This document shows, piece by piece, positions 44,956-55,119 of a DNA stretch of 64,000 nt (position 1 is the first letter of the stretch; every line of letters begins with the position of its first letter). Below the pieces are notes generated by a model. It was given only the letters and a program-made list of their open reading frames with translations, searched no databases and was not told the DNA's origin. This DNA comes from Krasilnikovozyma curviuscula (lineage: Eukaryota > Basidiomycota > Tremellomycetes > Cystofilobasidiales > Mrakiaceae): the NCBI GenBank assembly GCA_014825775.1, contig MVAQ01000016.1, forward strand, positions 122,514 through 186,513. Reading direction: 5' to 3'. The position numbers were made by a program, and so were the translations under genes.

Positions 44956-44967
44956 CCTTATATAAGG
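44956..44967 (+). promoter_or_regulatory. Palindromic TATA element
   Basis: The exact palindrome ccttatataagg lies about 50 bases before the start codon at 45018. The position fits a TATA box, and the sequence also resembles an extended CArG-type site. Confidence 0.5.
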
Positions 44968-45017
44968 GAACAATGGTGACTCCACATCCTGCCATCTAAC
45001 CATCACACTTATTCACT

Positions 45018-46707
45018 ATGACTGCCGCTGTCCTACCCTCGCTCTCTGCTCTCACCCTCGACGAAAAGCCTTCAGAACCGAAGTTCGGCGCATCTGCGTA
45101 CTCTTACTCTCTCAGAGATCCCTCCCGGCCATTTGTCCCAATCACTTCAAAGGAGGAAATTGAGAAGGCCATCAATGACACTCCCTATGAACCGTCCACC
45201 TCTCTGTGGGAAAACAACCAAAAGAACTATTTCAAGCCAGCGGAAGATCCATTGCCAGAGGGATTCCCAGCTCTTGCTGAAGGCCCGTTTGTTTGGGACG
45301 GTAAGAAGCTAATAAATGAACGTAAGTTTCTAGGCTTGTGTTGAAGATCCGAAGGGAACCAACAATAACTTGTTTTTTCGATATAGCTTCGAAATGGCTT
45401 CATCGCTTCACCGATGCTGAGATCGCCGATATCAACAATGCCATCAAGTCCTTCCAATCGCTCAAGCTGAAGTTCGATGAAATCACCAGAGAGACTTTCC
45501 CGTTGACCATCTTGAAGCCTGTCCTGGCCAAGGCGGTTCAAGACATTCATTACGGCGTCGGGCTTTCAGTCCTTCGGGGTTTACCAGTCAACAGCTGGAC
45601 GAGAGAAGTAAGGGCAATTCATAATTTTAAAAGATCTTTTTAGTAGTGTAGGCTAGTTCTAACTTGTATCGAATTGGCAGGAACAAATCATCGCCTTCGC
45701 CGGTATATCTTCTTATATCGGTAACACTCGTCTCTCTCAAGGTGGCTCTTCAGCAATCGTTCATCTCCGAGATATCACTCACATAGATGCTAAAGACAGA
45801 CCAGCTATAGTCGTCAAGGGTCAAACCAACGGCAATCAAGTAAGTTAACTTTTCTCGCCGCAACTTGAAAACAAAAACAAACGGATATGCGAATCCCTGT
45901 TCGAAACAGGTCTTCCACACTGATGCTGGTGATATTGTGGGGCTCATTACGTTGGACAAAGCTGCAAAAGGTGGTCTTTCTCAACTGAGTTCAATCGGCC
46001 AAACATACAACTACTTCTCTGAGAACCGACGCGATATCCTCAGAACCCTCGCTGCGAAGTGGTACCCACGACAGTTAGTGACATTATTTCTTCGTAACTA
46101 TAATTCAGCATGTTAATCTACTTGCTGCAATTTCTTTCAACCTCAGTGACCTCGAAGGGAACCCCATCATCTTCAATGTCAACAATCGCATCATCGCGCA
46201 GTACGGTCGTCGTCCTTTCTTCACCTTCTTCGAAGACAAGGAACGTCCGGCTGGTCAGCCTGAACTGACCAAGGAGCAACATGCTGCCCTTGACGGTGTC
46301 CACTTCACTGCTGAGAAGTATTCACTGGACATTGATTTGGAGCCGGGTGACTTGGAATTCTTGTGAGTGACAAATGCTCGTAGTTAAGAACCGTTGATGA
46401 TCTAATTTTAACTCTTACTTCTACCATCAGCAACAACCTTACCGTCTTCCACGCCAGAACTAGCTCTGAGGATGATGAGCATCACTCGTAAGTCTCCCTT
46501 TCCCGAATTTCTGGATTTGCCTCAGTTTTAAGTCTTATTTTCCTTCCTCTCAGTCGTCACCTAGTACGAATCTGGATCAGAAACGAAGAGCATGCTCTGG
46601 ACCACGGCGCTGCTTTGGAGAAGAGATGGACTCCTTTGTATCCAAAGAGCGATATCACTCAAGAATGGCCACTCTCGCATTTGGAAAAGACTGAGAGAAA
46701 TGCTTAG
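45018..46707 (+). CDS. TauD/TfdA-like Fe(II)/2-oxoglutarate dioxygenase
   Basis: This is a probable oxygenase that uses Fe(II), O2 and 2-oxoglutarate. The protein is about 400 residues and begins MTAAVLPSLSALTLDEKP, with no targeting signal. The region GVGLSVLRGLPVNSWTREEQIIAFAGISSYIG is followed by VFHTDAGDIVGLITLDKAAKGG, with the HxD iron ligands (His-Thr-Asp) just after an intron. The distal part has LEFFNNLTVFHART, with the second iron His, and HHSRHLVRIWIRNEE, with the 2-oxoglutarate-binding Arg. These match the fungal TauD-like group with long C-terminal segments. The substrate is unknown, and no catabolic partner genes are adjacent. Six short introns interrupt the gene, and the stop is at 46705 to 46707. 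Confidence 0.88.
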
Positions 46708-46978
46708 CTGACTTCTTCCATGTAGAAACTGATATACTATCACATATGTTGACACGGAAATCCAGGGATAAGGTCGTGCAAGTTTGGAATTGCAGTCTCC
46801 TTCATCTTGGCATAGCACTCTCAATAGTTGTATCACTTCAATCGTATGCAGAACAAAATTCTGCAGACTGCAATAGTTCAGCCCTTGTCTCGCTCAATGG
46901 TGGCGCGGTTGATTTTGAGGGCGGATCGAACTCGTGCTTCTGGTGTCCACAAACGACTCTCTCCCTTCCTCCTTCAAG

Positions 46979-49900
46979 ATGGCTTCCTCCTTCCCACGCT
47001 CTCCCTCTCGAGAGAAAGTGGGCCTGCCAACACCCTCAGTGTCGGAATCCCTGCAATCAGCAACCAAAGCAGCCCCAAAGAAGAAGGCTTCGAAAGCAGC
47101 CCAACAGAATTCAAAATCAGCTGCGAAGGCCAAGACCCCGAAACAGAAGAAGTACAGTAAGAAGACCAGTATCGACGTGACTACAGCCTCGGGTTCATCT
47201 GATGAAGAAGGAAAGGATCCAGAGGACGAGGATGTCCTTGAAGAGTGGCAGAAAGGCGATCCTTCAACACCTCAAGCTCATTCCGTCCACCGGAAACCCC
47301 CTGGCCCTCGTTTGCCTTCGAGGCCGCAGATCCCAGGCGGACTGAAGGCTTCAAACTCAGGTTCTGTCGGCATCGTAAGCAGTACGGGTGGTGTTAGCGG
47401 TCCGGAGAGGGTGTTTGTTTGTTTGAGGTGAGGCTCGAGCTTCTGTTGTTCATTGATGATTCTTTCCCTCGAGAGTCGCGAACTAACCCATGGATTGTAT
47501 TACAGAGCTAAGCCCCCTCTTCCTGAGACTTTGATATACGACATGGATGAGTCTCAGGGGCTCATCAAGCTAAATGCTCTCCACCCGACTTTGGTGAAAC
47601 GAGGTGGAATTGTTGCTGGGCGAGAAGGAGAGACGAGTTTCTCAGTCGGTAAGTTCCATGTCTCATTCTAGATAAAGACTGAGAACACGTACTCATTCAA
47701 CATGGCCTTGTAGACCACTTGCATCTTCCTCCTCATCCAACAAAATCGCTTTACGACAACGTCGTCTCGCCACTAGTCAAGTCGTCAATGGATGGATTCA
47801 ATGCTGTCAGTTTTCTTCGCTAATCAAAACTCACATAAGTTCTCTAACGTAGTCTTTCTTTAATCCCCATTCTTAAATCCAGACGGTCTTTGCGTACGGT
47901 ATGACGGGTTCTGGTGAGTGGCCGCGGGTCAACAGTTAACTTTGGATTTCCGATTGACCTAAATATTCAATCTTATTATCATAGGTAAAACTTGGACCAT
48001 GGTACGATACTTACTGACTGCTGATCTACTGCGATATGATGCTGACTAGACTGAACCTTCCTTGACAGACTGGGAACGATTCTCAGCCTGGTGTGATCCC
48101 ATCATCTATAGACGAGGTCTTTGACCTCATTGAAAGTTCTCCAAACAGGTCTTTCCTGCTTAGAGTGACTTATTTAGAGGTTAGTGAAGTCCAGGATTCT
48201 CCACCTCAATCTCGATGTCAAGGTGAACTGAAGCGTTGCCGCTTTTTGATCTTCAGGTCTACAACGAGGAGCTTCGTGATCTGTTAGGTTCTTCCAGCCA
48301 TCCATCAAAAAAACTACAAGTACGGGAGGGTAACAAAAAAGTGTATGTCGATGGTTTGGAACAAGGTCAGTCTAAGCCCCGTCACGGGTTGTACCTTACT
48401 TGTGCTAGTTTTTTACTCTCATATATTTCTCCCTTAGTCGTCGTCAAATCTCCCGAAGAAATCCTTGATTGTTTGAAGCGTGGAGAGAAGAATCGACGCG
48501 TTGGTGCCACGGACTGTAAGTTTCGTCCAGTGACCGTGTGTCATCCAAGGCAAATGGTAGCTGACCTTGACGAACCAACAGGGAACGAACATTCCTCCAG
48601 ATCTCACACAATCTTTAGTATACTTATTGAATCGAAGCCCAGTGAATCCGCCCCGGTCAGTGGAAGCATAGAAGACGCGTCTGAGATCCGATTCAGCTCT
48701 TTGGTTAGCCCTCTCCCCTTGCTAGTGCAATTTGAAAGGTTCTGATGATGTCTATCTTCAAATGAAATTTAAGAACCTTTGTGATTTGGCTGGTAGTGAA
48801 AAGGCTGCCTCTGATGGAGAAAGGTTGAAGGAAGGTAGTTACATCAACAAAAGGTGAAGAAATCGCTCCCTTTCCTGCTTTTCACCCGTCACTAGCTGAC
48901 TTCGTATTCATTTAGTCTTCTGGAACTTTCGAACGTCATAACGCAACTCTCTACTTCTCAAGCGCACGTGTCTTATCGAAATTCGAAGCTCACCCGAGTT
49001 CTTCAGGATTCTCTCAGTGGACGGGCTCGTATCGCCGTTATCTGTACTATCTCTTTAGACGAGAAACATGCTGCGGAAGGACATAATACCTTGAAGTTCG
49101 CCGGAAGAGTTGCCAGAGTCACGACCAAGGCTGAGAGAGGCTCAGTGAGTTGTTTATCTCTCATCGTGTCCTATGGCTGCAATCATCGAATCTCACTTTT
49201 GAACAACCTCGTAGGTTATGAGTGACAAAGCTCTTATACAACAATACCAAAACGAAGTCGCTGACTTACGAAAGAAGTTGGAGGAACTAAGTTCCATATC
49301 ACCCTCGGCGCTTCCACCCCCAACACCTATGCTTTCAGAACAGTCTGAACAGAGTTCTGATAGTGAAAGTGAGGAGAATAATAATGAAGCGATGAGTGAA
49401 ACTAGGAAGGAGCTTGAATTACTCCAAGGAAAGAGAAAGAAGGTCTGTTCTGCTCTGTGATTAGACGGTAGGTATCCCTTTCTCACAGATTTTCTTCTCT
49501 AGTACGAAGAGGAAGTCCAACTGCTTGCAATGGAGAGGACTAAGTTGAAAACGCAAATCACCAGTTTGTGAGTATTTCACCCTGCACCTCTCTCAGCTCG
49601 GCGGAAGCTGACCCCTGTTCCATCCCAAAGGTCGGGTCTGATCCTGACTTCAGCAGACTCTGGTGTAGACGGAGTTTCCCAGAAGCGCAATCGACGTCGC
49701 TTGTCTGACTTGCCAGGCATCGGTCTTGGAAATCCGATGACGCCTAAGGCCTTGCCTGGAAAAAGGGTCTTCTCGGCTGCAGTACCAGTGATTGGAAAGA
49801 GGGAAAGGGAGTGGGTCCCAAACGAGATTAGGGTTGTTGAGGAAACGGAGGTTGTCCCAGATCGTTCGGAGGTGAGTGAAGGTAATCTTCGAATCTCCTC

Positions 49901-51765
49901 GATTTTACTCATCGGTCTTCTTACCTCAATAGGTCATCGCTTTGGAAAAGGAAGTGGAAAGATTGAATTCCCTTCTGCTACAATCAGACACTGGTCTTCT
50001 CTCTGCTCATGGAGAACTCAATTTACTACGCCAGGAGCTCTCCACTTTGAAGCTCTCAGTCTCATCTGAGTCCCAGGATCAGGCAGCTTCCCTTCAGGAA
50101 GTCGAGCGATTGAAGAAGCTTCTACATCAGTCGGATACTGGTCTTCTTTTGGCACATGGAGAGATTGAATCGCAGCGTCAAGAGATTGCAGTGACGAAGG
50201 ACGGTGTTCTCTTACAGTTCCAGGCTCAAGCAGCTTCGATCGACAATCTGGAAGGCATATTGAAGGAAGTCAGGTCACAGGCAGCTCTCGAAGCTGAGTC
50301 TCACAACCAAAATCTAGCTGCTGTTGCGGAGCAACTTGCAGCTAAAAGAGACGAAGTCTCAGCCCTCCAAGAAGTAGCGAATGCATTGCGAAATGACAAT
50401 ATTCTAAAGAGCAATCAGCTCAAAGACTTTGAAGCTCAACAAGAGAAGCTCCAGCTGTCCTGCGAAGCTTCAGAAGCCAAAGCTAACCAACTCGAATTGG
50501 ATCTCCAACAGCAACAGCAGCAACCAGTTCAATTCCCAAAATCGCCGTCTTTCTCACGCCTTCAAGGACAATTCCAAGCAGAAGAAGACAGCCCTCCTTC
50601 AGCCACGCTGCCAAAGTCTCCATCGTTCACCCTCCGGTCGTCCAACTCCATGAAAGAGACTCGAAGTCCTGCGTTCACTGGATCACAAGGTGGAAGACGA
50701 CTAGTCTTGAGTGCAGAAGCTGATTCCAGTCCTAGAACTTTCACTCCTTCAAAAGAGGGTGAGGAGATTGCAAACTGTACGTACCGAGCTTCAGAAGGGA
50801 AACGTGCTGTGAGAGCCTTTTCACTGACGGGCCCTTCCGTATTGATTTCAGTGAACCTCACAGTCCGTCTTCAAAAAGATATTATTGCTAAGCTTCAGGA
50901 AGCTCTAGATGATTGGTATATGGTAAGTACTGTCTTAAAGCTGACAATTTGAAGCTCTCAGAATTCTGATGGAAAAAGTTTATCCTTTTACAGAAGGTGC
51001 AAAGACAAGGGGTGTTGATCCGTCATCTCATGAATGGTATGAATCCAGAAGAGATTGAAGATCTTATAATGGCGGAGGAAGACGCTACAAAAGAAATGGC
51101 TCGTCCAGCCATCTCATCATCGTCAGCACCATTCGACAATACTCAACCACAACAGCCGGCCACTTCACCACTTGTAGTCAAAGAATTGTCCATAAATCAA
51201 TTGGCTAGATCGTCATCTTCAACCCAGCTAGCAAAAGCTCCCAAGCTTCGGGATCTCGCGACGTTCAACAACCCAACTCCTTCTGCGTCGCCTGTTACAG
51301 CCGCCAAGTCGTCGGGCGGTGGTGGGTTGGCTTTCTTAGGCAAGCCACCACCTCTTCCTATGAGCGGAAGCCAGATTGAGAAGTCCAATAGTAGAGCACG
51401 AGCGCTCAGGAGGATCACGATTCAGAGAGATATGGATAAACTCAAAGGTGTGTCGTCAATGTGTTCTTTCCGAACCAAGTTTTTTTTTTTCGACTGAATT
51501 AACGCGATCTTTTTCACTGGCTGCAGAGTCGTCTTCTGTTGACACCAAGAGAGGGCTATTCAACAATCCCTCAACGCCTACCAACAACGAAAACGTCTTC
51601 TACAACCCCCACAATGACTATTCCGGAACGCAAGTGAGTCCGACCAAAAGCAACACAAGCTTCGGACGTACGCCTCACAGCACAGCCAGAAACCATCTTC
51701 GTACACACCAAAACGAGCCAATCGGTAGTCGGTCTAACTCCGGGTCGGTTTCGTCGCTGAAATGA
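46979..51765 (+). CDS. Kinesin motor protein with N-terminal motor (kinesin-7/Kip2-like)
   Basis: This is a microtubule motor. The ATG at 46979 starts a basic, Ser-rich extension of about 130 residues, then the motor core. Motor motifs are VFVCLRAKPPL, FAYGMTGSGKTWTM (P-loop), YLEVYNEELRDLLG, NEHSSRSHTIF (switch I), LCDLAGSEKAASDGERLKEGSYINKSLLELSNVI (switch II) and VSYRNSKLTRVLQDSLSGRARIAVICTIS. It ends LKFAGRVARVTTKAERG. An Asp/Ser-rich neck and a coiled-coil stalk follow, with a 49-residue tandem duplication at 49951 to 50244. The tail has two PKSPSF motifs and a Gly/Pro-rich end. At least a dozen introns are present. The kinesin-7 assignment rests on the YGMTGSGKT...LCDLAGSEKA style and the N-terminal extension, and is less certain than the kinesin call itself. 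Confidence 0.9.
49951..50244 (+). repeat. Intragenic tandem duplication, 147-base unit, in the kinesin stalk
   Basis: Two adjacent units, 49951 to 50097 and 50098 to 50244, encode 49 residues each. Both start EVERL, share QSDTGLL.AHGE and RQE in register, and end QAAS plus two residues. The unit equals seven heptads, so coiled-coil phase is kept. Confidence 0.8.
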
Positions 51766-52392
51766 CCTAAATAAAATTCAGGCCACCGTTTTGCATGATT
51801 TCTTTATCCTCTGAACACTTTCTTGACGAACCTTTCATGACACATCCCATACGAACTCTCTTGACCTATAACCCCCAGTTTACTTTGCATTACACTACCA
51901 CGTTGTTTCATACATCCACCTGTTCTATTTCTCGGGCGGAGATCGCCTGCACCGATGCAAATAGATAGTGAGGCGACGCTTGGCCAGTGTCCGCATCCAT
52001 TTTTGGAGGGTCTCGTTCGAACAAGCACCGATTAGGTAATTCGCTGCTTGTCCATCATGTAATCTACGAAACGTAATCATTGGCGCAATGATGTCTCGAT
52101 GCGCATTAGCTTGACGAGCGACATTATTACTTAAAGATCCGAAGGTTGATCTGACTCACCAAGACAAACCTGCTGTTCAGAAATAAAAATACAAAGACGA
52201 GACGAGATGGAAGACTGGTCGAGATGGTTGAGCGAGATGGAAATGACGAGGGAACCGTACCCACCGGGTAAAAGTTCGAAAGGGTAACCGCCATGCTTAG
52301 CGCGGTAAGCATCACTGATTGCTCGCCCTCTCTTGCCTCTGATTTTTTATAGTTCTTTCTATCCAACGACCATCAGGAAACCTGACTGGACC
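51766..52392. other. Intergenic region, permease promoter
   Basis: About 630 bases hold the 3' end of the kinesin transcript and the permease promoter. Near 52195 to 52300 there are repeated gagatgg motifs. No gene was recognised. Confidence 0.45.
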
Positions 52393-54918
52393 ATGATGGG
52401 TACCAAAGAAGATGGAAAAGTACACGACAACACCAACTCCTCCTTGAACTCAATGAACAGCGTCGAGTGAGTGCAAGCGCAGCTGGTTTTCTTATCTTTT
52501 CCGTTTGCGAGAGTGATCTCATCTCCTTCACTTATCCATTTCACACGGCAGGCTCGCAGATGAGGCAGCTCTTGCTGGTCTGGGATACAAGCAGGAGTTC
52601 AAGAGAGAGGTCAGTTCAATTCACTTTCGGAGCGCAGAGGCGTCATCAGTCTCGAGATAAGCTGAGAAAACAAAAGACTGATCCTCTTTCATTTGCGACG
52701 AAACGGAACAGTTTACTCTTTTCTCAACCTTTGCTGTGTCCTTCTCTGTCCTTGGACTTCTGCCATCTATTGCGTCCACCTTGGTCTATGGCATGGTGAG
52801 TCGGTTCGCTTCAAACTTTCGGAGGAGAGGGTTTCATCAGTCAAGGAGGGCTAACTCGGTAGACCTTGATTTTCTGTTGAACCCCCTCTTATGAACACTT
52901 CTCATTCAAAAATATCATCCAGGGATATGCTGGTACTGCAGGGTGAGCGACTACTGGTAGTTCTGTGAACGAAGTTGCGCGGGTCAATAACTGAATGCGT
53001 TTTCGCTCCCTTTCTATAGAATGACATGGGGTTGGCTGCTCGCCATGATTGGTATCCAATCAGTTGCTTCATCAAGTGAGTAATAAAATCTTTTCATTCA
53101 AGGTGAGGGAAACTGACAATTGTACATCCAGTGGCCGAGCTTTCAAGTTCGATGCCTACTTCCGGTGGTCTGTATTACTGCAGTGCTGTTCTCGCTCCAG
53201 ACGGATGGGGTCCTCTTGCTGCCTACATTACTGGCTGGAGTAACTGGCTTGGGTAGGTCTTCTTTAGTCTACTTATAGGGGGCAATGTTTAATCCCCGTC
53301 TTGTTTCACGGTCACGCAGTCAGGTCACTGGCGCTCCTTCTGTCAACTACGGAAATGCTTCCATGCTGCTCGCAGCTGTATCGATGAACAACCCCAACTA
53401 TATCCCTCAAACATGGCACGTCTTCCTTGTGACGGTCTGCTTCATGTTTGTGGACGCCTGCATCACCTCAATGCCGACCAAGTTTGTGGCTCGCTTCAAT
53501 TCCTTGGGAACGCTCTTCAATACTCTCATTGTGTTCATCGTCATCATTATCGTCCCTTCTGCCACCACGAACACGGACCCCAAGTTTAACTCGAACTCGT
53601 TTGCTTGGTCCACCATCACCAACGGTACCGACTGGCCAGATGGTATCGCCGTCTTGATGTCCTTCGTCTCTATTATCTGGACAATGTCAGTGACGATCGA
53701 GTTCTTGTGAAATGCCATAATGGCGTTTTGACTCATCTTTTTCCTTCTTGCAGGTCTGGATACGATGCCCCCTTCCATTTGTCAGAGGAGTGCAGCAACA
53801 GTCAAGTGAGTGTTCCTCCCCACACAAAAAGACCCTCGACTGACCATCTCTCGATCAGATCGCTACCCCACGAGCTATTGTGATGACTTCTGCCACAGGA
53901 GGCTTACTTGGATGGGCTGTCTTGCTCGTCATGGCCTACACAGTGATTGATATCCCCTCCGTGCTCGATTCCGACCTCGGCCAGCCATACGTCGCTTGGG
54001 CGCTTCAAGTCCTGTCGTTGAGGATGGCAAACGTCGTCGTCGCTCTCACTGGTGAGCCTCTTTAGTCAAGACTAAACCTCAAGCTGCCATTTGCTGATAT
54101 TCGCCTCATTTCAGTTTTCTGCGGCTTTTTCATGGGTCAAGCTTGTATGCTTGCAGCCTCAAGATTGACCTTCGCATGTGAGCTTGTTCATTACATGGTG
54201 CTGATACCTCACTGGGATACTAACGTCCCTCTTTCTATTTAGACGCTCGTGACGGTCAATTCCCAATGTCCAAGCTCTGGGCTGCTGTCAACAAGACTAC
54301 CAAGACTCCAGTCAACGCCGTCTGGTGAGTTCGATTTTCATCTGCAGACGTGTCTGCTACAGATCATTGCTAAAGTCCGAAAATTTAATAGGTTCAACTT
54401 TGTCATCGGTACCGCCCTTCTGTGCCTCATGTTTGCTGGTCCAGTTGCCATCGGTGCCATCTTCTCGGTCGGGGCCATCGCCGCTTACTTTGCCTTCACG
54501 GTCCCCATCGCTCTGAAACTCATCTCCCCTGCCAAGTTTAAGCCTGGACCATGGCACTTGGGAAAAATGAGTGTGCCAGTTGGTTTGATTGCCAGTGGTG
54601 AGTGTATCTGACTTCATCGCTCTCAGTGTACTTGAAGACTGATTTTTTCCAATCGCCCACGTAGGTTACGTTCTCTTGATGATCCCCATCTTGCTCCTTC
54701 CCTCTGTCAGAGGAAGTGATCTCGACCCAACTTCAATGAATTGGACTGTCGTCGTCTGGGCCGGTCCTCTTCTTCTCGCGCTCATCTACTATCCATTCTC
54801 CGGATTCAAGGGACCTCGTATCAATATCGATCACCTTGAACTGCCCAATGGTGAAGTCGTCACTCCCAAGGGTCTTCGTACTACTGTTAGCGTCCAGCCT
54901 GTCGCTGATGAGGTCTAG
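52393..54918 (+). CDS. APC-superfamily amino acid/choline/GABA permease (Hnm1/Uga4 type)
   Basis: This is a plasma-membrane or vacuolar proton-coupled importer with about 12 membrane segments. The first exon, from the ATG at 52393, encodes a hydrophilic tail (MMGTKEDGKVHDNTNSS). Splicing gives LADEAALAGLGYKQEFKREFTLFSTFAVSFSVLGLLPS, the diagnostic start of the amino-acid-choline transporter (ACT) family. Then come the GYAGTAGMTWGW region, MAELSSSMPTSGGLYYCSA and GWSNWLGQVTGAPSVNYGNA. Later segments include SGYDAPFHLSEECSNSQIATPRAIVMTSATGGLLGWAVLLVMAY and ASRLTFAYARDGQFPMSKLWAAVNKTTKTPVNAV. The C-terminus has LLLALIYYPFSGFKGPRI. A 20-base microexon encodes part of the second segment. The substrate may be GABA, choline, an amino acid or a polyamine; this cannot be told apart by eye. 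Stop at 54916 to 54918. Confidence 0.92.
52923..52942 (+). other. 20-base microexon in the permease gene
   Basis: Introns 52796 to 52922 and 52943 to 53019 flank a 20-base coding exon. Joining GGC ATG, GGA TAT GCT GGT ACT GCA GG and A ATG gives the family-typical YGMGYAGTAGMTWGW read. Both introns have consensus donors (gtgagt, gtgagc) and AG acceptors. Confidence 0.75.
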
Positions 54919-55119
54919 ATTCAACTTTTTACTTGGTACTCGCTTAGTTTTTGTAGTCGGTTCATTCTACTTGTAGAGATATCCAAAGCTCTCATCTGCA
55001 ATTCGCTTGTCTCATCGTTGTATACTTCAGTGTTGGAAAAATGCGATGACTCTTTTCTAAAGTGATTTATTTTATATGATTCATTCATGGTTTCCTTTTA
55101 TCACACCGCAAATGCAAGC
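54919..55119. other. Convergent 3' intergenic region
   Basis: A 200-base stretch lies between the convergent permease and MAK5 genes. No gene was recognised. Confidence 0.5.
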
